64,000 nucleotides of DNA from Labilibaculum manganireducens. Its GTDB lineage: Bacteria > Bacteroidota > Bacteroidia > Bacteroidales > Marinifilaceae. The notes under the pieces were generated by a model. The model ran no database searches and was not told the origin of the DNA. It saw only the letters and a list, made by a program, of their open reading frames with translations. The stretch spans positions 25,880-89,879 of the forward strand of contig NZ_MVDE01000021.1 in NCBI RefSeq assembly GCF_002843385.1, in the 5' to 3' direction. Positions 9,626-18,610 of the stretch are shown piece after piece. How positions within the stretch are numbered: position 1 is the first letter of the stretch; each line of letters opens with the position of its first letter. Both the position numbers and the translations under genes were made by a program.

Positions 9626-9635
9626 CAAACGTTTG
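9626..9635. promoter_or_regulatory. LacI-type operator-like palindrome
   Basis: CAAACGTTTG is a perfect ten-base palindrome with the central CG typical of LacI/GalR-family operators, and the right flank continues with GC as in GCAAACGTTTGC. It lies upstream of the amylase gene in a 350-base spacer (9468-9820). LacI-family control of starch genes is known in Bacteroidota, so an amylase regulator could bind here. No such regulator is encoded in the window. Confidence 0.45.
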
Positions 9636-9765
9636 CATGGAAGGGCTGAATATTAGATAGTAAGCGAATTTTAACGCAGTTTGATGCAACTAAAATCAAA
9701 TCTGTTTAAAAATATGGGTAAGAGACCCTGGAATTAAATGGTTTAATTAGGGTAGGGTGCTATAA

Positions 9766-9805
9766 AATAAAACAGGGAAACCAATAATGATTTCCCTGTT
9801 TTATT
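9766..9805 (-). terminator. Terminator of the superoxide reductase operon
   Basis: Fifteen bases at 9766-9780 are exactly complementary to 9791-9805 with a ten-base loop. On the minus strand it lies just after the stop of the gene at 9821 and ends in AT-rich sequence. Confidence 0.8.
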
Positions 9806-9820
9806 ATTTTGAATCAGTAG

Positions 9821-10201
9821 TTATTCTGCAACTTCCACCAATTTTTCATCTGAGTGCCATAAGCCATGTTTTGTACAGAAAGCTACAGCGGTTAGTTTCA
9901 TTTTACGTGATGGTACTATGTAAAAATCAACTTCAGCCTGATTGGCTTCACCACCTAAAATTCCTGTTGTAAAAGTAGCTTGTGTTAACATTTTTTCCCC
10001 ATCCCAAAGTTGAACCCAAGCAACATAGTGATCGAAATCATCCGGATGAGAATAAGCATCACCAATTTTCACTTTCACTTTAAATTTCTCACCTTTTTTA
10101 GCTGAGTCATCGCAGTGAATAAATGCAGAATGTCTGTCGATATAATCTTTCTTAGCTTCACCATCAATGGTGTTAATGTCTTGGTACCTGTTAATTTTCA
10201 T
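9821..10201 (-). CDS. Superoxide reductase, neelaredoxin type
   Basis: Reduces superoxide to hydrogen peroxide at a mononuclear iron centre in the cytoplasm, without making oxygen. I chose ATG 10201 (MKINRYQDIN), giving 126 residues. The longer frame starts inside the peroxiredoxin gene and its first 48 residues look random. The iron ligands are all visible: His24, His52, His58, Cys109 and His112 in AFCTKHGLWHSDEK. There is no N-terminal desulforedoxin Cys4 domain, so it is of the one-iron class. The conserved Lys of EKHVP is replaced: the text is DRH, with Arg23. It follows the peroxiredoxin gene by 62 bases, and the pair would remove superoxide and then the peroxide produced. Confidence 0.88.
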   Translation of the reverse strand: MKINRYQDINTIDGEAKKDYIDRHSAFIHCDDSAKKGEKFKVKVKIGDAYSHPDDFDHYVAWVQLWDGEKMLTQATFTTGILGGEANQAEVDFYIVPSRKMKLTAVAFCTKHGLWHSDEKLVEVAE

Positions 10202-10263
10202 GTTTTGTTTTTTTGATTTTATTCCCTGTAAAATTAGGGATGAGAGGATTGTTTTGTTTTTTA

Positions 10264-10896
10264 TTAGTTTTTGCTTAGGTATTCTGCAACACCATCGGCA
10301 GTAGCTTGCATAGCTTCTTTTCCTTTGTTCCAGTTTGCAGGACAAACTTCGCCATTTTCTTCGAAATGCTGCAATGCATCAACCATACGAATTGCTTCAT
10401 CAACACTTCTTCCCAATGGCAAATCGTTAATTACCGAGTGACGAACAGTTCCTTTTTTATCGATAAGGAATAATCCGCGGTAGGCAACAGGTGCTCCTGT
10501 AGATACTGCATTTCCGTCTTCATTGTAATCGTATTCTGAAGCTAATACGCCATAGTTTTCAGAAATAGTTTTTGATAAATCGGCCACCAAAGGATAAGTA
10601 ACACCTTTAATACCACCTTTATTTTTATCAGTATTTAACCATGCAAAGTGAGAGTATTCTGAATCTACAGAACAACCAACAACAGCCACGTTCCTGGCTT
10701 CGAATTCTGCAAGTTTTTCCTGAAAGGCAATCAATTCGGTTGGACAAACAAAAGTGAAATCCAAAGGATAGAAGAAGAATACTACTTCCTGCTTACCAAC
10801 AAATTGATCCAATGAAAAATTTTCAACAATCTGATTTCCGTTAACAACAGCACCGGCAGAGAATGATGGTGCTTTTTTACCAATTAAAGTTTGCAT
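10264..10896 (-). CDS. Typical 2-Cys peroxiredoxin, AhpC/Prx type
   Basis: Reduces hydrogen peroxide and organic peroxides using an active-site Cys, recycled by a thioredoxin-type donor. The 210 residues fit the Prx1/AhpC group. The peroxidatic Cys51 is in FTFVCPTE and the resolving Cys185 is in GEVCPANW. It is the first gene of a two-gene operon with the superoxide reductase. A well-formed promoter lies 49-80 bases upstream. No OxyR-like gene is nearby. Confidence 0.93.
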   Translation of the reverse strand: MQTLIGKKAPSFSAGAVVNGNQIVENFSLDQFVGKQEVVFFFYPLDFTFVCPTELIAFQEKLAEFEARNVAVVGCSVDSEYSHFAWLNTDKNKGGIKGVTYPLVADLSKTISENYGVLASEYDYNEDGNAVSTGAPVAYRGLFLIDKKGTVRHSVINDLPLGRSVDEAIRMVDALQHFEENGEVCPANWNKGKEAMQATADGVAEYLSKN

Positions 10897-10944
10897 TTTA
10901 TTTTGTGTTTTAATGATTATTAATCTTGCTTTTTGTAATGATTA

Positions 10945-10976
10945 CAAATGTAGAATTGATTTGACTAAGGCACAAA
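10945..10976 (-). promoter_or_regulatory. Bacteroidota promoter of the peroxiredoxin operon
   Basis: On the minus strand TTTG (10976-10973) is followed after 20 bases by TACATTTG (10952-10945), matching the TTTG-N19/20-TAnnTTTG consensus of the Bacteroidota primary sigma factor. The 5' leader would be about 40 bases. Confidence 0.7.
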
Positions 10977-11245
10977 TTATATTAATCAATAATCTTTATA
11001 CCTGCATCGAGAGAATTAATATCATTACTAATAGATTCTTTAACTATTCAGTCTTTCAGATAAATCCAATGGAAGGTAGAGGATAAAGGCTCATAAAGTT
11101 TTTATTTGAATGATAATTTTTAGTTTTGTAGAAGTTGCCAAATTTAGTTTGGATAAAAGTATCTTACTGTCTTGTCAGCATTGTTGAGGATATTTTTAAA
11201 TTTAAACTGTCTCGGGAAAAGCTCCGATTAACAAATAAGAAAGAA

Positions 11246-12052
11246 ATGCGGGTATTTGATAATATAATAGAACTTACTGATTTTAAGGATTGTGCAGGAG
11301 AAATAAGTATATCGATATTTGAGACTGAAGAAAGATCCTGTGTACCGTATTTTGTTTATTTACCTCCAAATTGGACTCCGAATAAAACCTATCCATTGGT
11401 TTTGTTTATGCATGGGCAAGGCGGCGACGAAGGTACATTTAAGAAATACGTTCGGGCAGAACAATTGAATGATTGGATTCGTAATGGAGATATTGAGCCG
11501 GTTGTTATTGCAGGAATTCGTGGAGATAATGATCGTGACAACGTTCAGTGGTTTTCAGAGAAAAATGAACGTCTTTTAGTAAAAGAGCAGGGTGGTGAAT
11601 TCATTCAGTTTTGTCAGGATTCTTTTAATGCAGGAGGTCATGGTAAACAGATTTCAATTGAAGGGCATTCACGCGGAGCTGCCGGAGCGATTCATTACTA
11701 TTTGAAATATCCGGGGTTGTTTTCGTCGATTATTGGAATGGGCTATGTAAGTGATTATACTCTGGAAAACAACTTCATACTTGGGCAAAACAATTTAGAG
11801 ATTTTAAAAGGTAAATCAACACCGCTTAAACTTGAAATTGGTACCGAAGATAGTTTTGTCCGGACTAAGAATCGCAGAGCTAGTTTTGAAATGCATCAGT
11901 TCTTAAAGGAAAATGAGATAGATCACTCTTTTGAAATATTGCATGGCGTTGAACATGGTTTTGATACCTATTGGAATTATTACAGCGACGAAGGAATGTT
12001 GAATGGTTTGTCGCATTTAAAGTTTCACGAACGAAGCAGAAATTGTAGGTAA
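11246..12052 (+). CDS. Alpha/beta hydrolase, putative esterase
   Basis: A soluble serine hydrolase of the esterase/dienelactone-hydrolase type. I chose ATG 11246 (MRVFDNIIELT, 268 residues). The frame could start at a TTG at 11135, but that part reads as noncoding and a -7 element (TAGTTTTG, 11121-11128) sits just before it. The fold starts at YFVYLPPNW, with the oxyanion region FMHGQGGDEG. The nucleophile is the Ser of IEGHSRGAAGA. A probable Asp is in EIGTEDSF, and the His is in HGVEHGFDTYW. No signal peptide is seen. The substrate is unknown; feruloyl or acyl esters are possible. Confidence 0.75.
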   Translation: MRVFDNIIELTDFKDCAGEISISIFETEERSCVPYFVYLPPNWTPNKTYPLVLFMHGQGGDEGTFKKYVRAEQLNDWIRNGDIEPVVIAGIRGDNDRDNVQWFSEKNERLLVKEQGGEFIQFCQDSFNAGGHGKQISIEGHSRGAAGAIHYYLKYPGLFSSIIGMGYVSDYTLENNFILGQNNLEILKGKSTPLKLEIGTEDSFVRTKNRRASFEMHQFLKENEIDHSFEILHGVEHGFDTYWNYYSDEGMLNGLSHLKFHERSRNCR

Positions 12053-12115
12053 ATACTTCGCATAATATCAAAAAGTTATCTATTTTGTACATAATTATTT
12101 CAAAATTGAATTCTT

Positions 12116-13198
12116 ATGAAATTAACCCGTTGTTTTTTTGTTTTTATCCTGTTGCTTCCGATTAAAAGTATAGCTCAGGATACTGTATATTTTAATCAGG
12201 ATTGGCTGGTTGCTGAGAAAGAGACCGCTCAGTTTTTTTCTACAATAAATAAAATTACAGAGAATCAATTTTTGGTAAAAGACTTTACAATTGATAACGT
12301 GCTTTTGTCAGATTATCATTATAAGGGTTTGCAAACAAATATTGATTGGAAAAGACTTTATGAGGTTGGCTTTAATAAATATGCAATCGAAAATGGGACA
12401 AGCAGGGAATATTATCCTTCAGGACGCAAGAAGAAGGAATTTGAATATGTGGATGGGCAACAAAAAGGGATGGTGACCTTTTGGTGGAAAAATGGAAAAA
12501 AAGAAAAGGAGTTTTTTGCTGTCAATAATATTGCGAATGGCATTTACTCAGAGTTTTTCGAAAGTGGAGAACCCAGTTTAAGTGTGAAATTTTTGAATGA
12601 TACTTTAAACGGACCGGCTATTTATTATTATCCGAATGGCGGGATATCCCATATGGGAAAGTTTAAAAAGGGAATTAAGTTTGGAGTTTGGACATACCTT
12701 TCGGAAGATGGCAAGCCTGTTGCCGAGGAGTTATATCAAAACACTTATTTTATTGATGGAGCTAAGGTAAATATTAGTTTCCCGGAAGGAGTCTGGTATT
12801 TATCGGAAAAGTACAAGGTTGACGACAGATTAAGTTTTCTTTTTTACAGATTAGGAATGAATGAGGATGAGAATACGGAAGATTTAGCATCTTGTCTGAT
12901 TTCCTTAGAGGCTGTACCATCAGATATTGGTTTGATTGATTACTCTTCGCACAGAAGAAGACGTCTTTCTGTTGATGTAAAGAGAGTTATTCCTAAAGAG
13001 AAACAACTGTTTTTTCTTCCTCAAAGTATAGCTTATTTAGGAAACCATACCGATTCAGAAGATAATGAACGAACAACAATTGTTCTACATTCTCTTCAAG
13101 ATGAAGTTGGAATGGAGTTAATTCTTGATTGTTCAAGTGAAAATTATGAAGATTTAAAAGCGGAATTTGAATACATACTGAAATCTCTTAAAAAGTAA
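12116..13198 (+). CDS. MORN/YwqK-repeat protein, exported
   Basis: A 360-residue protein with a signal peptide (cut near SIAQ-DTVY). Residues about 100-220 hold repeats of the MORN/YwqK type: REYYPSGRKKKEFEY, WWKNGKKEKEFF, FFESGEPSLSVKF and YYPNGGISHMGKF, each a short beta hairpin. Databases often call such proteins YwqK-family antitoxins, but nothing here suggests a toxin partner. The C-terminal 130 residues resemble no family I know. It starts 63 bases after the esterase gene and may be in the same transcript. Confidence 0.7.
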   Translation: MKLTRCFFVFILLLPIKSIAQDTVYFNQDWLVAEKETAQFFSTINKITENQFLVKDFTIDNVLLSDYHYKGLQTNIDWKRLYEVGFNKYAIENGTSREYYPSGRKKKEFEYVDGQQKGMVTFWWKNGKKEKEFFAVNNIANGIYSEFFESGEPSLSVKFLNDTLNGPAIYYYPNGGISHMGKFKKGIKFGVWTYLSEDGKPVAEELYQNTYFIDGAKVNISFPEGVWYLSEKYKVDDRLSFLFYRLGMNEDENTEDLASCLISLEAVPSDIGLIDYSSHRRRRLSVDVKRVIPKEKQLFFLPQSIAYLGNHTDSEDNERTTIVLHSLQDEVGMELILDCSSENYEDLKAEFEYILKSLKK

Positions 13199-13455
13199 TA
13201 GTTCCAAAAGGCATTTTAAATTAAATGATGAAAGTCATTTCTACTCAATTTTATTTATCATCCATTCTAATATCTATAATATAATTATCAATGTTTCGTG
13301 CGTATTATTTACCCAAGATACAAGAATCGTTGAGGCTGGTCATAATGAGCCTAAAAGAAAAAGCCGCATTTTTATTCAAATCTGTATCTTTCATAAATTG
13401 TTGAATTTATTTGCGTTATACCCTTGAGATATCACAATCAGACAATTCTTAAGCG

Positions 13456-14292
13456 TTATTCTTCATCTTCATCAAAATAATCATCCTCATCAAGCAGGAA
13501 GAGCTCATTTTCATTTACTATTTCTTTAGAGTAGGGTGGGATTTCGAAGTAGAACGGCATTTCGAAAACCGGCAATGTTTCTTTAAAAAACTGACACAAT
13601 GAATAGCGTTCTTTTTGAGCCAGATAGGTAAGAAGTCGGTCTTTGGTTTCCTGACATATTTTGGTTGTAAACATTTCATTTATCTCATCGGGAGCATTTT
13701 GCAGCAACCACTCCAATGAGTCGAGATCTTCACGAAAAAGATCGGCCGAAAAAGATTCAAAGTTCAAAAGGTTACTTAAGGGATCCTGTATTTCAGGCAT
13801 GTATAGTTTCTCTTTGTCTTTTGTTTTTAGCTCGTACAGAAGATTGGAGAGGACACATATCCGTTTTGCGATGTTCTTGTTTACATTTTTTATAGACTTT
13901 GCCTTTTTACGGGTAAAAGTTCTTTCGGCAGGAACTGGAAAAGAGACCAAATGTTTTTCAACAATGGCGCAAGACTTGTAATATTTTCGTTCGAGCAGAT
14001 GGCTTAGCAATTTTTGTTTAACTATATCTGTGACAGGTTCTACCAACGTCCTCATGATGTAAACCAAGGCTTTTGGGTCGTTTTTTGCAACCCAGGCTAC
14101 GCTGTCGTAATAAGTGCCAAGATCATCAAAACTAATGTCATCAATATCGCAAATGTCATCAATGCTGGAAATCATATAAACCGAGTTAAGAGCGTATTTG
14201 TACCAGCGGTAACGGGGTTTTCCATCTATATCTTCCCATTCGTAGGTAGTAGCCTCGTGAAGATCCATATTGTTTAGAATATCATAAAACAT
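13456..14292 (-). CDS. Hypothetical protein with acidic tail
   Basis: A 278-residue soluble protein, mainly helical by composition, without signal peptide. It ends in a strongly acidic tail (LLDEDDYFDEDEE). Two halves of similar make-up each hold a WLL/AWV-A-DP-type segment (SVAWVAKNDPKALVYIM, LEWLLQNAPDEINEMF), which suggests an internal duplication. I do not recognise a family. The gene ends 39 bases from the next minus-strand gene and probably forms a two-gene operon with it. Confidence 0.6.
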   Translation of the reverse strand: MFYDILNNMDLHEATTYEWEDIDGKPRYRWYKYALNSVYMISSIDDICDIDDISFDDLGTYYDSVAWVAKNDPKALVYIMRTLVEPVTDIVKQKLLSHLLERKYYKSCAIVEKHLVSFPVPAERTFTRKKAKSIKNVNKNIAKRICVLSNLLYELKTKDKEKLYMPEIQDPLSNLLNFESFSADLFREDLDSLEWLLQNAPDEINEMFTTKICQETKDRLLTYLAQKERYSLCQFFKETLPVFEMPFYFEIPPYSKEIVNENELFLLDEDDYFDEDEE

Positions 14293-14331
14293 ATTATTGT
14301 GTATTTTTTTTGGTTTTTTTAGTTCAAATTC

Positions 14332-14760
14332 TTATGCGTTTGAAGATTCATTATCTTCAGGAACAGCCTTGTCTTGTTTAATAATCTGAGAAAGCAATTC
14401 TCCGCAATTCGGACAAAAATTGACTGGGTTATAGATCAAAAAATCACATTTTTCACAATTCATTTTTCGGTAAATAGTAAGCTTGGTATCCCTCAAATTT
14501 GAATCATTTTTATTTGGTTCTTTTTTGATTGGTCTGTTTTTGTCAAGAGTTTTTTCTTTTGTAATAAGTTTGGGGTAACTGAAGCCTGCTAATTCATGTA
14601 GTTTAAGTATTTCAAACTCACCGATTGATTTGTATCCTGCAAAAACACTTTTTGCGAGACTAATTTCCAGATTAAGTATTTCAGCAATATCTTCAGCCTT
14701 TAGTTTTTTTTTAGCTAATTGTTTGTCGAATTCTTCAGAGTTTATGTAGGATGTAGTCAT
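14332..14760 (-). CDS. Zinc-ribbon protein, possible regulator
   Basis: A 142-residue cytoplasmic protein. Residues about 10-55 (KKLKAEDIAEILNLEISLAK) resemble a helix-turn-helix of the XRE kind. A Lys-rich linker follows, then a zinc ribbon with CEKCDFLIYN and CPNCGELL as the four ligands. It is upstream of the acidic-tail protein on the same strand. A DNA- or RNA-binding role is plausible from the two modules, but no function is known. Confidence 0.6.
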   Translation of the reverse strand: MTTSYINSEEFDKQLAKKKLKAEDIAEILNLEISLAKSVFAGYKSIGEFEILKLHELAGFSYPKLITKEKTLDKNRPIKKEPNKNDSNLRDTKLTIYRKMNCEKCDFLIYNPVNFCPNCGELLSQIIKQDKAVPEDNESSNA

Positions 14761-14847
14761 ATATTTTTATTGTTCATTATTAAAAGTCATAATTGATTGA
14801 GAGCACTAAATTGTAAAGACTTAAGAATAGTAATAAACCTTAAATAT

Positions 14848-17073
14848 TTATCTTATTCTAATTATTCGAATCTTATCTATTCGAACCGTGTTAACCTCCT
14901 GGTTCATGTTTTTATTAAATTCTTCAAAACTAATTTTAAAGAAATTATTTCTGTTTGTCAGATCAATGAGAAAGGAGTTGGAGTAGCCGTAATTATTCCA
15001 GTCACCTTCGCCACGTTGCGGAAATACGAGACTTCCGGCATAGCTGTTATTTACCCATAAACTACGATTTGCACATTTGTTGTTGGTATTTACAGGGCCA
15101 TTTCCGTTTGCGTATAAAAAATCGATATAGTACTTTCCTTCATTAGGAATTCGAATGTTGAAATAGAATTCCCGATTTTTTTTCTTGCTCAATTCAACAT
15201 AGGAGGTTTTGGCATTGGAGTCAAATTGTTCAGCTTCAATATGTTTTTCATAATTGGAATCGTATACATACAGTGGCTCACTATAGAACGATAAATTTCC
15301 CAAACCATCGTCTGTCTGAATTTGAAATTCGCTGGGTTCGCTAATGTGTACTTCTGACATATAATTGTCTTCGGTTTGCAGAAGGAGTTCTCCGTTACGG
15401 TATACACGGTAATGATCCGCATTTTCTTTTTTATCCCATAACAATTGATTTTCAATAAAGCGGAGCGAAGTAGTTTCGGGCGACACCATATTATCTACCA
15501 AATTTATTTCTGATTTGGCAGGCAACTGATTGTTCATTCTAATTTCAATCTTGTGTTTCCCTTCCATTTCTTTTGGTACGATGGGACGTTGGTAATATTT
15601 TCCATCTAAGGAGTAGTAGTTAATTTTGTTGCCAAAGCCGTAAATTTCGATGTCTAAAATTGCATTCTGATAGCGAAGTCCTTTGATACTTTGTTTGCCT
15701 TTGTATTCTCTCGGGATAAAAGGTCTGAATTCTAAATAATCGGCTGTGTAATTCATTCCCATTAGAATCCGGTAAAAAGTAGATAAGGAACCGGCAACAC
15801 TCCAAAGTTGACGGTCAGAATTGATTTCAGTTCCGTTAAAATCACCATTTTTAATTAAAAGATTTTCTTTATTGGTGAGAAAGAGTGTACTTGACCGCAG
15901 TATGTTGGCAATTCCCCATTGAACACTTTCAACATTATTTGTCCTGCTTGAAGCCCAATTCCAATAAGCCTGAACAAAAGGCCAAATTGCCTTATTGTGA
16001 TAGGCTGGTATGTTTGGAATCTGAGGATAGAAACATGGGGTTCCAAACTTGGTAACCGGAGTATTTGATATGATCTCTTTTTGTCTTTCTTCATTGGTGA
16101 TATCCCATAGAACCATAAGTGCCTCACCCAAAGTTTCCGATTTATCCGAAAGCAATTGATTCTTTCTTCCGTAAAGATATTGTCCAAAATATTTTTTTTC
16201 GGGCAACCAAAGTTTTTCATTCAGGCTGTTTTTTAAGGCCTCCGAAATATCCTGATATTTTTGAACATCTTTTCCAAGTATTTTTCCCATTTTCATCAAT
16301 ACCTGCAGACTTTGGTAGTGTACTGCCTGAGTTCCCAAATTATAGGAGTTGTAAATATCAATTGGTTCCATCCATTTTGGATATGATTGTTCCCGCCAGT
16401 CTAAAAAAGAAGATTCTCCTTTAAATAGATATTTCTGATAATCCCAAACCACATTCAGATCATCTTCAGTAGAATTCTTAATGATGAAATAAACTTTCCT
16501 CAACCAATCCATGTCTCCGGTAGACTTGTACAGTTCCCAGGCTGCCGTTGACCAGATCATTCGATCAGAACTTACCGGCCAGGAACCTCCTGTGCCTGTG
16601 TCCTGTACAATTTTTCCCTGCTTAACTTTTTTCAGCAAACTTTTTTTAGAAATTTCAGGATTAGTAATGGCAAGGGCTAAAATCACGCTGTAGCTGATGT
16701 CGCGGGTCCAAACACCATTCCATTTTTCACCTGTATTAAAAGTTGTGTTGGGAGCAATATTCTTTTCTATCTCTTCAAGCGAAAGCTGATAAATTGCGTT
16801 GAGTAAAACGTGATTTGATTCGTATTTGGGGTATTTGCTTAAGTTGGTATTAAGTTGCCATTCTTTACTATTCAATCCCGGGTAATTAGAGCTGATGTGC
16901 GAATTGTTGTGTGCTATAGCAGTATGTTCTCCTTGCTCTATTCGATTAGGGAATACTGTAAAGTCTGAAGATTGATACAAAATGTAATCTTCAGGATTAC
17001 ATTGATTTAAAAGTACAATTGAGAGTAGAATTGTAATAAAAATCAGGGATGGAATGAAAAACCATTTTTTCAT
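14848..17073 (-). CDS. Six-hairpin glycosidase with CBM6/35-like C-terminus
   Basis: A 741-residue exported carbohydrate enzyme. The N-terminus is a signal anchor or lipoprotein signal (ending LLNQCNPE, an unusual lipobox). Residues about 75-480 form an (alpha/alpha)6 toroid of the GH63/GH78/amylo-1,6-glucosidase kind, with acidic sites in NGVWTRDISYS, SSDRMIWSTAAWELY and ESSFLDWREQSYPKWME. A fibronectin-like segment (about 530-600) is followed by a carbohydrate-binding domain that begins HIEAEQFD and ends VRIDKIRI, typical of CBM6/CBM35. The substrate is unknown. It is probably periplasmic or outer-membrane bound and used for glycan scavenging. Confidence 0.72.
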   Translation of the reverse strand: MKKWFFIPSLIFITILLSIVLLNQCNPEDYILYQSSDFTVFPNRIEQGEHTAIAHNNSHISSNYPGLNSKEWQLNTNLSKYPKYESNHVLLNAIYQLSLEEIEKNIAPNTTFNTGEKWNGVWTRDISYSVILALAITNPEISKKSLLKKVKQGKIVQDTGTGGSWPVSSDRMIWSTAAWELYKSTGDMDWLRKVYFIIKNSTEDDLNVVWDYQKYLFKGESSFLDWREQSYPKWMEPIDIYNSYNLGTQAVHYQSLQVLMKMGKILGKDVQKYQDISEALKNSLNEKLWLPEKKYFGQYLYGRKNQLLSDKSETLGEALMVLWDITNEERQKEIISNTPVTKFGTPCFYPQIPNIPAYHNKAIWPFVQAYWNWASSRTNNVESVQWGIANILRSSTLFLTNKENLLIKNGDFNGTEINSDRQLWSVAGSLSTFYRILMGMNYTADYLEFRPFIPREYKGKQSIKGLRYQNAILDIEIYGFGNKINYYSLDGKYYQRPIVPKEMEGKHKIEIRMNNQLPAKSEINLVDNMVSPETTSLRFIENQLLWDKKENADHYRVYRNGELLLQTEDNYMSEVHISEPSEFQIQTDDGLGNLSFYSEPLYVYDSNYEKHIEAEQFDSNAKTSYVELSKKKNREFYFNIRIPNEGKYYIDFLYANGNGPVNTNNKCANRSLWVNNSYAGSLVFPQRGEGDWNNYGYSNSFLIDLTNRNNFFKISFEEFNKNMNQEVNTVRIDKIRIIRIR

Positions 17074-17281
17074 TTGTAGTGTTTTTGATATGCTTTTAAA
17101 AGTAACAAATTATGGAAAACTAATAACAGATATTAAGAAATAATATTGTACAAGTTGTTGATAAGAATGCGAATTGTTCAAAAAATAGCAATGGATGAAT
17201 TGCAGTTTGTTATCATTACATATATTGGGATTTGAATGAGTCTTGAATGCAACAATTAAGTCAAATAATTGTGTCATTAAA

Positions 17282-17307
17282 AAAAAAGCGACCAAAGCCG
17301 CTTTTTT
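17282..17307 (-). terminator. Terminator
   Basis: AAAAAAGCG (17282-17290) pairs exactly with CGCTTTTTT (17299-17307) across eight bases. It lies about 110 bases beyond the stop of the minus-strand gene at 17416 and would work on either strand. The rest of 17074-17415 is AT-rich with no further feature seen. Confidence 0.65.
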
Positions 17308-17415
17308 GTTGTGATAAATAGTTGTATGTAGTTAAAAGAAAGTGTTTAATTAAATTTATGTAGAAAATAAATGTAAAACAATATATAAACATATTTATTT
17401 CATTCGTATTGTTAT

Positions 17416-18120
17416 TTATTTTCTTTCTGTGTTCTGAATTTTAGCCTCTTCCATAATTACATCATAAGTATAGCCAGCTCCAAAATCTTTGTCCAATGCA
17501 ATTGTTCCTGACACTTCAATAATTTGCCCTATAGAAGCAACATCCTTACAGGTAATGGTAAGATCAAAATTACCCTCAAAATCGGAACCATCCTGAATGT
17601 GTATCCAGTTCTTACCCATAATGTTTTGATTGAATTTGGTAACCTTTCCTTTCACAGATATCTGCTTACCCGAAAATTCATCCTTTTTTGAGAAGAGATC
17701 AGAAATACTTGTTATTCCTTTCGTCTTTTCTATTGAAACTTCAATTCTTTTAGCCTTTTGTTTCTTCATCGAAGAGGCTTGCATCGGCATATTGTTTTCA
17801 ATAGGTGTGTCAGAAATGGTGTTTAAGAAATAAATAACAGGAAAGTCGCGGTTTAATTCTTTGCTGTGAAAATTTTTCATTTCCAATGCGCCTTTATAAT
17901 AATACGCTTTGCCAACTTCTATTGGTCGTTGACCAACGGCCAGCCATAAATCGTTATTCCCGTTTATATAGGTATAACCACCAGCATTAAATGTTTCTTT
18001 TACCAAAACTTTACTAACTCCAAGTGGGAGAGTAGCTTCTTGATTTTCAGTTTTTTTAGATTGACATGCAAATGAAAAAAATGCAAGTCCTAAAATCGTC
18101 AGTAATATTGATCTTTTCAT
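17416..18120 (-). CDS. OB-fold lipoprotein
   Basis: A 234-residue lipoprotein. I chose ATG 18120 (MKRSILLTILG) because the signal peptide starts there; the 15 residues upstream are poor. The lipobox is FSFACQSK. Residues about 140-225 form an OB-fold of the nucleic-acid-binding type: GKQISVKGKVTKFN, WIHIQDGS, DLTITCKD, GQIIEVSGTI and GYTYDVIMEEA. Such exported OB-fold proteins in Bacteroidota have no proven role. It lies divergently from the large + strand cluster with a 490-base spacer between. Confidence 0.7.
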   Translation of the reverse strand: MKRSILLTILGLAFFSFACQSKKTENQEATLPLGVSKVLVKETFNAGGYTYINGNNDLWLAVGQRPIEVGKAYYYKGALEMKNFHSKELNRDFPVIYFLNTISDTPIENNMPMQASSMKKQKAKRIEVSIEKTKGITSISDLFSKKDEFSGKQISVKGKVTKFNQNIMGKNWIHIQDGSDFEGNFDLTITCKDVASIGQIIEVSGTIALDKDFGAGYTYDVIMEEAKIQNTERK

Positions 18121-18310
18121 GTAGCTTTTTGTATTAGTGTATGTTTTAAAGATAATAGAAATCAAATAGAAAAATAAGGAATTATACAGTTGTCTATTTA
18201 TTTTGATTTTAAAGAGGCGTTAAAAAGTTGTTAAACGTCCCTTGTTTTTGGTTGTTTGAATAATTTAATTGCGTTATTCCAGCCGAATTTATTTATTTGA
18301 TTTAGTTTAT

Positions 18311-18332
18311 TTTACAGTAAATGTACTGTAAA
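18311..18332. promoter_or_regulatory. Dyad upstream of the propeller/terpenoid cluster
   Basis: TTTACAGTA (18311-18319) and TACTGTAAA (18324-18332) are exact inverted repeats with a four-base spacer, the geometry of a dimeric repressor or activator site. It lies 279 bases before the first gene of the cluster. A near-consensus -7 element, TATCTTTA (18561-18568), lies 43 bases before that start codon. Nothing else stands out in 18121-18610. Confidence 0.4.
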
Positions 18333-18610
18333 TTAAAAAAGACCTGTGAGTCTTTAAAGTTCGCATTTGAACAGTGATTGTTCGTAAGCGTGCGTTTTTT
18401 TTTAAATCTAAATAAGTATGAATTTAACACCTTTTTGATGTTAAGATATTTGGTTCTTCTGGCATGATAAGTGTTGCATATTATGTCTTGTTTTTATTTA
18501 GACCTGAAATAGATTTAAGTTGAAATGCTATGTTAATTTCTAAAACAATGGAATAGCCTGTATCTTTAGAAAATTAGAATGTAATTTAATATTGAATAAA
18601 GCCCGTTATA

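Noticed and set aside
10202..10345. Longer start for the superoxide reductase
   Set aside because: The added 48 residues overlap the peroxiredoxin gene and are unlike any SOR N-terminus. ATG 10201 gives the normal family start.
11135..11245. Upstream TTG start for the esterase
   Set aside because: Residues before ATG 11246 look noncoding, and a TAnnTTTG element ends seven bases before the TTG.
12116..13198. YwqK-family antitoxin
   Set aside because: Only the MORN-type repeats support the name. The protein is exported and has no toxin neighbour.
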